This document shows, one piece after another, positions 1 to 8,212 of a stretch of DNA of 18,050 nucleotides. The notes below the pieces were generated by a model that was not told the origin of the DNA, did no database searches, and saw only the letters and a program-made list of their open reading frames with translations. Made by a program: the position numbers and the translations under genes. Positions within the stretch are counted from its first letter, which is position 1. The number at the start of each line of letters is the position of its first letter. The DNA is from Discostella pseudostelligera (taxonomy: Eukaryota > Bacillariophyta > Thalassiosirophyceae > Thalassiosirales > Thalassiosiraceae): the NCBI GenBank assembly GCA_036940085.1, contig JALLBK010000284.1, positions 1 to 18,050 of the forward strand, in the 5' to 3' direction.

Positions 1-20
1 ACCCACTCTCTCTTGCTTAC

Positions 21-873
21 CTTATCGAAGTACACCAACAAGTTATCACGTTCCCAACTTTTCATCAAAGTAGACATGTGCAATCGAAAGCCATTCACTT
101 CCCCCACTAACGCTGACAATGGTCCTTTCTCTTCCATCTCGGGCAAACCCCGTTTCTCGGGAGAAGTGCGCACTCTCATGGCAATCGTTGCCTCATCCAA
201 TGCGGCAATGGCCACTCCATACTCCGATGCGATCCATAAACTTCGTGCCAAAAAGTAGAGACTCAAGGCTCGTTGGACATTGATACAAAATGTAATAAGA
301 GTGAGGAAGGCGGGGTCGATTCGATCCAAGTGCATTGGACTTTTGGAGCGCAATGTCGACACGAAGGTTTCGAATTCCTCAGCAATGCCCAGACATAACT
401 TGCCCACGAGTGAGTAGTTGGGTACACCTGGCTTAATTAGTATGGTTGCCACCGCCATTTGTTGCGACATGGCCATATACAATGACGTGAAGGCTACACA
501 TACCCCCACACGTGTTTCGGCCAAAGATTCTTTCTCCATTTCGGCATGTTGTTTACTCTTGGCCATCCAATTGGGTAGTAAATCCTCGCTTAAATATTGG
601 AATATCCCCGCAGTTTTAGAGAATTGTCGGGATGCCTCTGGGAAATTCCCCGATACGCAGGCATCGCATCCGATATTGGATTCCGAGAGTGCATAGGTCC
701 ATGAGTGCTTCGGAAATAAAGAAGAGCTTTTGCTTCTCTCTATGGTTCTCGATTCCCGAGTGCCAGCTAAATCCTAATCGCTCTAGAGGAGTACCGGAAC
801 AATGCGTAGTTTGTTTGGTTGCACATTCAGTAGTGTCAGTTTCGACGAATATGGTGCGATAATTAACGAACAC
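21..873 (-). CDS. BRO1-domain protein (BROX/ALIX-like), 3' exon of a gene cut by the window edge, with apparent frameshift
   Basis: BRO1 domains are banana-shaped helical folds that bind ESCRT-III (CHMP4/Snf7) tails at endosomal and other membranes. The frame running from about 700 down to 21 gives a helical protein containing SRQFSKTAGIFQYLSEDLLP and ending in RDNLLVYFDKV. These match the [A]AGIF-x-(Y/H)-L and ENxx(I/V)Y(F)xxVP signatures of BROX/ALIX proteins as I know them. It stops at a good donor (AAG|GTAAGC, donor at 15-20), so the next exon lies left of the window. Further upstream the family-like segment FSWHSGIENHREKQKLFFIS (about 775 to 715) is in a different frame, one base out of phase, and there is no room for an intron between them. 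Either the gene has a frameshift at about 660-705 or there is a base error. The 5' limit is not resolved: 873 is only where that frame opens, and a splice acceptor nearer 767-785 is possible. The family call is fairly sure; whether the gene is intact is not. Confidence 0.6.
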
Positions 874-1594
874 CGATTATTCCAATGACTCACTATCTAA
901 TTTTGCATTCTCTGGTTGAAATTTACATGATAAAAGAATTTGGTTGATCAATGGACTAGAGATAGGACGAGGAGCATGATGCCAAAGCCAATGCCAACAA
1001 AAAATATACGTCCAATGAGAACACATAATAATTGAAAGGGCGATAGCAAATATAAAAGATATCAATCACATACATGTACTCTAGCAATGATTTCGATAAT
1101 GTAGCGTAGGACAATTTTCCATCAGCCATACTCTTTTTAATTGCATGTCGATGATGATCCGCCTGAACAAGGACACTTGTTGTACTTTGATGACCGGCCG
1201 AGCATGTTTTGAAACTAGTCTCGAAGGATAATTGATCACCTGGATCGATGAATGGCTACTTATGTTGATTAAAATATTGAAAGGTGAGCTCAAGAGGTAA
1301 ACCAAGCAAATGCGCCCCGACATGCAACATGGCGGCGCACAAAGGCGTAAGGAGTAGACATTCTCACAATTGAAAATCGATGAATTGTCGACGCCAGTCG
1401 GATGGCGCTATCAGGATGTGGTGCCGCGGATGGATCGGGAGGGGAGTCCATATCCATTGTTATTGATACTCTCGTAGAGAGTGAGGTGAACGACCGACTT
1501 TGCTTTAGTGAGGCCGATACTACCAGCAACAGCGGCAACAGCAAGAGCAACGGAACGCAGAACCAGAAGGCAAGAACGCCGGCCATGGCCAGCA
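874..1594. other. Stretch without a recognisable gene
   Basis: This should contain the 5' part of the minus-strand BRO1 gene if that gene continues through introns, but I could not identify further BRO1 exons. Short open frames on both strands show no recognisable domain. One minus-strand frame at 1290-1694 has a hydrophobic run, but its flanks have the composition of translated non-coding DNA. Confidence 0.4.
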
Positions 1595-1690
1595 TTTGGC
1601 GGGAACTTCGCCAATGATTCGGCGGGGACCTTTGGCGACATGGAATAAGAGGATGGCGGGAAGTTGAAGACCGAATGATTTGGCGGGAAC
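1595..1690 (+). promoter_or_regulatory. Cluster of E2F-like sites (TTTGGCGGGAA)
   Basis: Two near-consensus E2F/DP sites, TTTGGCGGGAAC at 1595-1606 and 1679-1690, flank weaker matches: TTCGGCGGGGA at 1618-1628, TTTGGCGAC at 1631-1639 and ATGGCGGGAA at 1653-1662. The core matches the eukaryotic E2F consensus. No intact gene starts just downstream on the plus strand. The cluster instead lies in front of a decayed copy of the promoter/start region that precedes the gene at 4963. Binding is inferred from sequence only. Confidence 0.5.
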
Positions 1691-1875
1691 ACACTTCTAC
1701 CTTCCGATCTCCTCAATCGACCGGCCGACCATGATGAACAATGAACCATGAACGCATGTGGGTGCTATTTGGCAATCCATTGCTTGGTGCATCGGTATTG
1801 GTCTCAAAGAAGGGCAGTACTTTCATCTCATTTCATCCTCCCTCATGACGGCAGACGGCACTTGCCGCGAATCTG
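1679..1875 (+). repeat. Diverged copy of the promoter and start region of the gene at 4963
   Basis: Positions 1822-1852 match 4955-4985 at 26 of 31 bases. In translation, HLISSSL here corresponds to HLMSSSL there, so the start codon is changed from ATG to ATT. The match continues weakly with GGCACTTGCCGCG against GGCACTCGCTGCG. An E2F-like site lies 143 bases upstream of the matching block here and 146 upstream in the intact locus, with an ATCTC(C/A)TCAAT block after each. The rest of the gene is absent downstream. I read this as a truncated, decayed duplicate. Confidence 0.5.
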
Positions 1876-2124
1876 TCGGCTTGTCAGCTGACGTTGACGG
1901 ATCATCATCTATCTTCTATACCCACGGCTGTTGCCGCTGACGGCATATCAAATGAACAAAAAACGACCACCGTATGAGAAAATAGTGGTGGGGGGAAACA
2001 AAGAGTTCCATCCTCACTTATTTTTATTACAATGATCTCCTGCACCTACACGACTAAGCAAGAATATCAAAGAAATGATTTGGGCATAAATAATATTGTG
2101 GCACACTTCTAATCTTGGAAGTCA
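1876..2124. other. Intergenic stretch
   Basis: Nothing coding is recognised. It contains a perfect 10-bp palindrome GTCAGCTGAC (1883-1892) and several TGACG cores (1846, 1890, 1896 and near 1937), which resemble bZIP half-sites. Their function is unknown. Confidence 0.3.
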
Positions 2125-2889
2125 TCAGTAATTGCAAACACTTGCTTTGACAATTGCCAGAGCTCTCTCATCATTCGCATAGACTAGAAAGTTTACTGGT
2201 GGTTGGGTGGATCTCCTTAAACTCAGCGCCGTGTGGCTTCAGTGTGCGACAGAGGGAATTAATGCTGTTGGATCCATGACTGCTGATGAATCTACCTATG
2301 TTGTAGATCTCTACAAGTGCATGAACTTTGTCATGGACTTTCAAAGCTTCCTCGGAGGCAAGCCTTCATCTAGTCTTGTTCTTTATAGCGGCTAACTGCT
2401 TTGCCTGCAAATCAAACAAGTTCACAACATCCTCGGCTGCCCAGTTTATCAACTTTGAAGTTAGGGGTCGGGTCATCCAGATTTCTGGATTATAATTGTA
2501 TACACTGCAATCACGGAAAGTGTTGGTCTTGCATCCGTATTTCGATAAGGTGTCGTTCAAATTCAATGGCTTGATGGCGGACGTCGAAATCTCATCCCAC
2601 ACTTGAGTGTCGTGCACATTGGTTAGTTTGACACCATACTGATGATGAAGAGCGTCGGCGTCCATTCTGCAATCATGGATGATTTTGATGATATCCTTGT
2701 CCTCCAATACTACCCGAAGTTTGGCAATGAGTGGACAATGCCTCATGAGGTTGAGAGTGTCAAACACAAATATAATAGGATCATCCTCTCGTGCAACCTT
2801 CACACCAATGGTAATGATGGCCCAACTCGACACAGTTTAACACCCTCCAAGTCAAGTGTAATGGTCCGCGGCCTTAGTAGAAGACACTT
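2125..2889 (-). pseudogene. EXD1-like 3'-5' exonuclease/KH protein, copy 1, decayed
   Basis: DEDD-family exonucleases fused to a KH RNA-binding domain are known in plants and algae, and are expected to trim or bind RNA. Read on the minus strand, motif I (LDLEGVKLCRVGP, around 2842-2853), motif II (IIHDCRMDADALHHQYGV, retaining the presumed catalytic Asp) and motif III (LINWAAEDVVNL, Trp where DEDDy enzymes often have Tyr) are all present. The copy is broken in four ways relative to its neighbour at 3153-4058. A net loss of about 7 bases just after motif I (near 2822-2832) shifts the frame. A TGA at 2366-2368 replaces a Cys codon. The KH loop GxxG is changed to SSHG (2273-2287). An extra 16 or so bases near 2205-2220 shift the frame again. 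KH remnants continue to a stop at 2125. An intact exonuclease-only frame runs 2833-2366 but lacks motif I and starts inside the fold, so I call this a pseudogene. Confidence 0.7.
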
Positions 2890-3152
2890 ATGGTTGTGGT
2901 TCGCCATCCGCCTCTCCACACCCTACTTATTGCTGCTGAAGAAGGAACACCAACCAAATGAAAATGATAAACGTTTCAGCAAACAGTGGGAGAAGACCGA
3001 AAAATGCCATGCTCAATTATTATTATTCCATGAGGTATTGCTGTTGAGATGACATGACACCACCACAAAACACAATTGAGCTTGAAGACAGGATAGGCGA
3101 GTGGATTGATGAGGAATGATTTCGGGCAGCTACAATATGGCTACAACTTCTA
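2890..3152. other. Spacer between tandem exonuclease copies
   Basis: AT-rich spacer with short T/A runs such as ATTATTATT. It lies between the 5' end of copy 1 and the double stop (TAG TAG) of copy 2. No coding signal is recognised. Confidence 0.4.
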
Positions 3153-4058
3153 CTAGTAGTCGTAGTTGTTGTAGTTGTTGGTATAATTTGCACCAGCTTT
3201 GCAAACACAAGCCTTGACAATTTCCAGAGCCTTCTCGTCATTTGCATAGACAACAAAGTTAACGCGCTGAAACTCAGCACTGTGTGGCTTCAAAAAACGA
3301 GTGAGAGACTTAATGTTGGATCCATTACGGCCAATGAATCTACCGACATTGGGCACTTCTACCAATGCATGAACCTTGTCATGGATTGTTAATGCTTCCT
3401 CCGAGGCTGACTTGCACAGAGTCTCGTTCATTGCAGCTACAACCTGTCTTGACTGCAGAAGAAACAAGTTTACTACATCCTCGCAGGCCCAGTTTATCAT
3501 CATTTGAGTGAGGGGTCGAGTCATCCAGAACTTTGGATTGCTCTTGTAAACACTGCCGTCACGGAAGGTATTGGTCATGCATCCATTCTTCGATAAAGTG
3601 TCATTCAAGTTCAATGGTCTGGAAGCGTAGGTCGTAATCACATCCCAACTTGTGTGTCATGCACATCCGTGAGCCTGATTCCGTACTGATGAAGTAGAGC
3701 AACCATTTTACAATCATGGATGATTTTAACAATATCCTTGTCCTCCAATACGGAACTGAGTTTGACGATGAGAGGACTGTTTTTCTTGAGGTCGAGAGTA
3801 TCAGAGACAAAGATGATCGGATCGTCCACTTTTTCAACCTTCACACCGATGGTGACAATGCATACGGGCCCAACTTGACATAAATCTACGCCTTCCAAGT
3901 CGAGTGCGATAGTCTTGAGTGGGGAGGAATGAATGCACTTGATTGCGGCATCAATAATTTGTTTTGCTACCCGGAACGAAGCTAATGGTTGCGACAGGAC
4001 TCTCCTCAGCCTCCTGCTCAACTTTGAGCTTTGCTAGTCCTGCTGTCACCTCTTCCAT
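3153..4058 (-). pseudogene. EXD1-like 3'-5' exonuclease/KH protein, copy 2, frameshifted and lacking a catalytic residue
   Basis: Same family and orientation as the copy at 2125-2889. The likely start is ATG at 4058 (MEEVTAGLAKLKVEQEAEES...). That frame ends at TGA just after GSKTNY, while the exonuclease continues in the next frame (AKQIIDAAIKCIHSS, then motif I IALDLEGVDL). Motif II reads HDCKMVALLHQYG: relative to copy 1 it lacks two codons, and the presumed catalytic Asp is Val. A one-base loss near 3651 (VHDTQV|W) shifts the frame a second time. After that the protein runs cleanly through NDTLSKNG, motif III (INWACEDVVNL) and a well-kept KH domain with the GxxG loop IGRNGSNIK (3321-3335), ending in an Asn/Tyr-rich tail and two TAG stops. 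The KH part looks under recent constraint and the nuclease part does not. It is a pseudogene unless the frameshifts are sequence errors or a small intron is missed. Confidence 0.65.
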
Positions 4059-4734
4059 GTTTGCGTTTTTGGTTGAATTGGAGATGTTTCGATTTGCAGT
4101 TTGTATCGGTGGCAATAATGAAATGGAGCATAGTATCAAATCTTTCCCTCCGAATGTCATGCTTGCTGAGAGCTGAGAGGTTTTGAAGTGAAGGGGTATC
4201 TTTTGTTGCACTGGTGACATCATGGAAGATTCATGATGGCGTCTTGAAGGTGAATGACCGATGGGTGATCTGAAATTTCGTCTGTCCATCATCCCTCATG
4301 ATATGCAACAATCAAATGAGGAAAAGATGCATGATGAAAAAGATGGTGGGCGTAGGTGAACGGTGATGGTTGGCAGCGGGCGATGTTGACATTCCACTGA
4401 GTAATCAATGATACATGTTTCACTGATGTCACATGCACAGTTGATCTGAATGAATCTGCGTACTTGAGCCGATTCATGTAGGGTAGGAGTACTAAGTATG
4501 CAAGTGATGATAATGCAAATGAGTGCCTGAGAAACGGAAAGAAAACTCAATAACCTAAAATGCAGATAGGATTACTACTAGTAAGCAGTAGCTCCACACT
4601 CTACACATGTTATTCCAATTCCAATCAAGGGCAACCGTCAATTGATGTATGGATCGGGTACTAGTTAAAATGGAATGAAGAGACTTGTTGATAATAGTGA
4701 TGCACGCCTTCCAGCTGGAACTACCGAGACTACG
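4059..4734. other. Intergenic region between divergent genes
   Basis: This lies between the 5' end of the minus-strand exonuclease copy 2 and the plus-strand gene at 4963. Open frames here are short and of random composition. I see no clear core promoter or repeat. Confidence 0.4.
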
Positions 4735-4820
4735 CGTGGCAGTGATTTGGGGGGGATCGACCGGATCTTACACGTGGCAATGATTTGGCGGGAGATCCGT
4801 GGTAGTGATTTGGCGGGAAA
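4735..4820 (+). promoter_or_regulatory. Three-unit promoter repeat with E2F-like sites
   Basis: The unit CGTGG(C/T)A(G/A)TGATTTGG(C/G)GGG occurs three times, starting at 4735, 4773 and 4798. The second and third carry E2F-type cores (TTTGGCGGGA at 4784-4793, TTTGGCGGGAAA at 4809-4820); the first has GGGGGGG instead of GGCGGG and is a weak site. The second unit begins inside ACACGTGGCA (4771-4780), a G-box/bZIP-like core. The cluster ends about 140 bases before the ATG at 4963. Cell-cycle (E2F/DP) control of that gene is inferred. Confidence 0.55.
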
Positions 4821-4962
4821 CTCTCTCACCACCAATCTCATCAATTCAATGGAATTAGGATGGACTACCAATCCAACTTGGCAATATCTGCTCGCCCCAA
4901 CAAGATCAACCACACACCATATCCATTCCCACTCTTCAATAGAGAGAATTATAATTCATCTC

Positions 4963-6237
4963 ATGTCGTCCTCCCTCGCGGCGGCACTCGCTGCGTCTAA
5001 GAAAGATGCCGCGAAGCCAACAGAAGCAGACAAAAACAAGTTGCCATCCAACTCTTCCTCGTCCTCTCGCCCGTCGTCGCTGATGAAGTACAAGCAAACG
5101 CATGAAGTGGAGAAACGCAACAACACTGGGGAGGAAGACACGTCCAAAGCAACATCATCAAAAACTATTCATGTGAAGAAGAAGGGTTCGGTCGGTACCG
5201 CCATGAAAAATAATGACAAGTGCAATTCCTACAGCAACAACCTCGAAATTATCGACGACAACACAGATACAAATATTAACTTACCGCAACGGGAGAAGCA
5301 TAATACCAATAAGAGTATAGGGAAAGTCGATACCAAAGAAGCGCCAACATCAGCAGCCTCAGTGATGGTGTGTGATACTGCAACAGCTGGGGTCGTTTTT
5401 GTTTGTCACATTCCAAGTGACAGCGATGATGAGGTTGTTGATAACTGCAAGGCACAGTTGGGTAGTAGCGTCGATGATGGTCGCCAAAATAATACCGGCA
5501 AAAAGGTAACAAACAAAAAGAGAGGTGATAGGAAGAAGAATAGACGATCCAATGCCAATGCTAATGCTTCAGATAGTGACATAATCAACTCACCAGCAAT
5601 GAGCGAAGTTGTCTTCCTATGTGATATTCCAAGCGATGACAGCGACGACGATGATGATAATAAAAACAAAATCAATCATCGGGACCATCGAAATGATACT
5701 CGATATCGAGGTAGAGGTAGAGGAAGAGGTAGGGGGGAGAAAGATGTGGCTGTGCGTAACGTCAATAGTCGTAACGACGACATTAGGCATAGTGGAGGTG
5801 TACCTTCAAGGACTGGCAACATTAATTCTGCTTCTCCTACCAAAGGAAATGAAAGAATTCCTGATAGAAGCAGTACCACTCCACTTCCAACAACAAGTAC
5901 AGGTTTAATGCCTACGCCGTGGTCGACACGAGCACAGGGAATGAAAAACAATGGTACTGAAAATCGTACCACCAATCCACATATTCGACACAACAATCGT
6001 CCTGATTCTCACTCGGATCGACAGTCGACGGATCGTTCTTCCGCTCAAGAATGGCGAAGTCCTATTATGCACGATGATTCCAATCCAACACCATCCTCGT
6101 CAGTCGGGCGTGCAAGCACCCAGAAGAACTCCACCACTACCGTCTGTAAAGGAGCTGCGGCAACACCTATTAAGCTCGAACCCACAGTACTGAAAGGACG
6201 ATGGGCTGATGAAGATAGTGAAAGTGATGATGAATGA
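4963..6237 (+). CDS. Intrinsically disordered protein with paired SIM-like motifs, RG box and SUMO-acceptor-like motif
   Basis: A single-exon gene of 424 aa, family not recognised. The start at 4963 (MSSSLAAALAASKKDA) is chosen over an in-frame ATG at 4675 because the latter would place the E2F repeat units inside the protein. Most of the chain is Ser/Asn/Asp/Lys-rich and probably disordered. Two related motifs stand out: VVFVCHIPSDSDDE (residues 144-157) and VVFLCDIPSDDSDDDDD (216-232). Each is a hydrophobic V-V-F-(V/L) core followed by an acidic serine tract, the layout of SUMO-interacting motifs. An RG box (RYRGRGRGRGRGEKD, near residue 247) suggests RNA binding or arginine methylation. 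IKLE at 403-406 fits the psi-K-x-E sumoylation consensus and is close to the acidic C-terminus KGRWADEDSESDDE. I infer a nuclear scaffold or RNA-binding adaptor, possibly SUMO-linked; this is unproven. Confidence 0.75.
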   Translation: MSSSLAAALAASKKDAAKPTEADKNKLPSNSSSSSRPSSLMKYKQTHEVEKRNNTGEEDTSKATSSKTIHVKKKGSVGTAMKNNDKCNSYSNNLEIIDDNTDTNINLPQREKHNTNKSIGKVDTKEAPTSAASVMVCDTATAGVVFVCHIPSDSDDEVVDNCKAQLGSSVDDGRQNNTGKKVTNKKRGDRKKNRRSNANANASDSDIINSPAMSEVVFLCDIPSDDSDDDDDNKNKINHRDHRNDTRYRGRGRGRGRGEKDVAVRNVNSRNDDIRHSGGVPSRTGNINSASPTKGNERIPDRSSTTPLPTTSTGLMPTPWSTRAQGMKNNGTENRTTNPHIRHNNRPDSHSDRQSTDRSSAQEWRSPIMHDDSNPTPSSSVGRASTQKNSTTTVCKGAAATPIKLEPTVLKGRWADEDSESDDE

Positions 6238-6727
6238 AGTAAAACCTAATATTTCAGTAGATCGTCTTCACTCTGAACGATAAGTAGAAGAGGATAAATG
6301 ATAAATGTGTGTGTCAGTAGAAACTTGATATGGAAGGAAGGATGGCGCGAAATCAGATATTTGGCGGGAAATAGCTGGATTTTGGCGGGAAACTGCGGAA
6401 GAACGATGGTGCCAGACGGCAAGATGACGTGGCACAAGTGAGGGATGATGTCAAAGGTCAACTCCGCCACAAAGTGATACGGAAAATACCAGAGGAGATA
6501 AATAATTTTTATGCGCACATTTATTCAATGAACACAAAATATCACATTTAGAAACTTATTAATATTTCCACTGCGCTAAACCTTGACACAGGCCCATGGA
6601 CATCATGGTGCATGCCGGAAGCGGAGAGAACTGGTAGGGTATCGTATTGTAGATAGTGCACCGCAAGCAGCAGCGGCGCCTCCCTATCATCCACAATATC
6701 TCTTAGGTCATTAATCGGCTGCTCAAC
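6238..6727. other. Intergenic and promoter region
   Basis: Lies between the stop at 6237 and the next ATG at 6728. It holds the E2F-like pair at 6360-6392 and a TGACGTGGCA bZIP/UPRE-like core at 6425-6434. A minus-strand open frame at 6246-6518 overlaps these sites and has no domain; I do not regard it as a gene. Confidence 0.45.
6360..6392 (+). promoter_or_regulatory. Two perfect E2F-like sites 21 bp apart
   Basis: TTTGGCGGGAAA occurs at 6360-6371 and again at 6381-6392, a 21-base spacing that puts both sites on the same helical face. A third, weaker relative (ATGGCGCGAAAT) begins at 6343. The pair is 336 bases upstream of the ATG at 6728 and 120 bases after the previous gene's stop, so it most likely serves the gene at 6728. 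Confidence 0.55.
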
Positions 6728-7416
6728 ATGACCAAGCCGCTCTACCCCTCTTCTATCTTTCTCTTATCGGTGCTCTGTCTACAAGCCCCGGCGGCAATTA
6801 ATGGATGGATGCCTCGACCTCGATTTACGACTTCGTGCAATGGTGTTCGGATAAAAAACAGCGGCGGCGGTAGTGGTAGGGGTGCTTCGCGACAACAGAA
6901 AGTTTCACTGTCGGCCAGTGGCGATGCAAAGGACGATCATAGAAAGGCAAATGATGAGCCTCATCTGCCGAGCGACGAAGATACATTACTGCCGCTGTTT
7001 GCGGAGGAGGGGCGGAAAGATCAACTATTTCAATTAGATATATCTCGTCTCGAGGCCATTTTCGACATGGACTCGGGGCTATTCAATTTGGACGACAGAT
7101 CAAGTGGCGAGTCCCAACGGCTGTTGAGTGGAGAACGGGTGATACTACGTGATTTGATGAGTTGGGACGAAGGAAAATGTTCGGGGGATTTCTGTGGAGA
7201 TGAGTTCGATGTAAGTGCATGCAGCCTATGCGACGATGTGCCTTGGAAAGATCGTTTACTTATCTTCACTAAATCGTCTCTCTCTCTATTCTATCCACGA
7301 AATAGCAATGTGACATCCCCGACGAATACAAAATAGTCAGCCCCACAATTGATGTGATGTCATTCCTCGGTATTCGACGTGCAGTACCAGTTCAGGTATC
7401 TAGGGATTGGGATTAG
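6728..7416 (+). CDS. Conserved-looking secretory/plastid-type protein with C-terminal Cys motif, one intron
   Basis: Two exons, 6728-7210 and 7306-7416, give 197 aa. The intron (7211-7305, 95 nt) has a GTAAGT donor and a TAG acceptor preceded by a CT-rich tract, and it splits codons in phase 0. Splicing yields GDEFDQCDIPDEYKIVSPTI and then a C-terminus with MSFLGIRRAVPVQVS. This part is far more protein-like than the read-through tail (SLSLFYPRNSNVTS). The N-terminus (MTKPLYPSSIFLLSVLCLQA) is a signal peptide, followed by a Ser/Gly/Arg-rich stretch such as diatom plastid precursors carry. No classical ASAFAP motif is seen, though Trp in AINGWMP could take that role. Residues from about 95 form an acidic helical region leading to SWDEGKCSGDFCGDEFD. 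Four cysteines (CSGDFC, QC and one in the leader) may form a disulphide or metal site. I do not recognise the family by name. Confidence 0.7.
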
Positions 7417-8212
7417 TGATTTGTTGATGGTTCTCTCCCCAACTCGTATCACATCCATCTGAGAAATGGGGGAGTGTCCTAGTGTGTATTTCTTGGGACA
7501 ATCGAGGGTAAAACATGAGGAATGCAGAATGCCCTCGCATCTCATCGTCACTCGTCACTCATCGATGCAGCATATTCGTTGCCACGCATGCGATCATTTT
7601 GCAACTGTGCTCAAACTTCTTGATCTTTGTCCGCTTCTAGAGTTGGATGTATAGTATTACTGTAAAATTAGGTTGGCGAACTAACTAGTCCGCAAATTAC
7701 GATGTCGATTCTACTTCTCCGTTAGCTGCTACTGAAATCGTCGACAGGGAAGGATCATGAAGCATACAACATACGGAAGCAGCACGTGGAGGATGAATTC
7801 CCAACAACTATTATCTCCTCGCAGCTCCTCATCGCGTTGGCTCTTCATATATTTAATCTTACATCTTCTTCTCCCTTTCTCATGCCATGATACCAGGCGG
7901 GCATTGATCAAAGGTATTGATCTGTAATGATGATGATGATGATGATGATGATGATGTTGTGTCCGCCTTGGTCCTTTTGTATCCAAAGTCTGTCCGTCAA
8001 TGATTTTCTTCACTCTTCCCGCCTTTTCTCTTTCTCACATTTGAAAATGTGTGCCCTACTAAGTCTACATACGTGAGACATCAGAGTTCCCTCTACGCAC
8101 ACAAGACCACATTTGAATTTGAATGACGAGATTTCTCGATTTTTGACCTCATTCAAACCAACTCACAAGCAATCATCAGGCGCGGCGGCAGCTAGCAGCA
8201 GCGGCGGCGGAA
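7417..8212. other. Intergenic region with an ATG microsatellite
   Basis: No gene recognised. A tract of ten ATG units lies at 7927-7956. TTCCCGCC at 8016-8023 is a reverse-oriented E2F-like half site. CACATTTGAAAATGTG at 8036-8051 is a perfect inverted repeat (7-bp arms, 2-nt loop). The 3' end (8181-8210) is rich in GGC/GCA triplets and is probably the 5' leader of the next gene. Confidence 0.45.
7927..7956. repeat. (ATG)10 microsatellite
   Basis: Ten uninterrupted ATG triplets. Read on the minus strand they give a run of histidines inside an otherwise featureless open frame, which is therefore spurious. Confidence 0.9.

Noticed and set aside
1290..1749. Two overlapping minus-strand open frames, one with a hydrophobic run (LLLLLPLLLVV)
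   Set aside because: They overlap the E2F-like cluster, lack any domain and have Ser/Arg/Pro-rich random composition. The hydrophobic run comes from AGC/AAC-type triplets on the plus strand.
4675..4962. In-frame upstream extension of the 4963 gene starting at ATG 4675
   Set aside because: It would translate the E2F/ACGTGGC repeat units and promoter DNA; the peptide has no protein character, and the ATG at 4963 begins a clean Ala/Ser-rich start.
6246..6518. Minus-strand open frame rich in Phe, Ile and Leu
   Set aside because: It overlaps both E2F-like sites, and FPAK appears twice only because TTTGGCGGGAAA is read in reverse. No domain.
7729..8013. Minus-strand open frame with a run of ten histidines
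   Set aside because: The His run is only the (ATG)10 microsatellite read backwards; the rest has no recognisable content.
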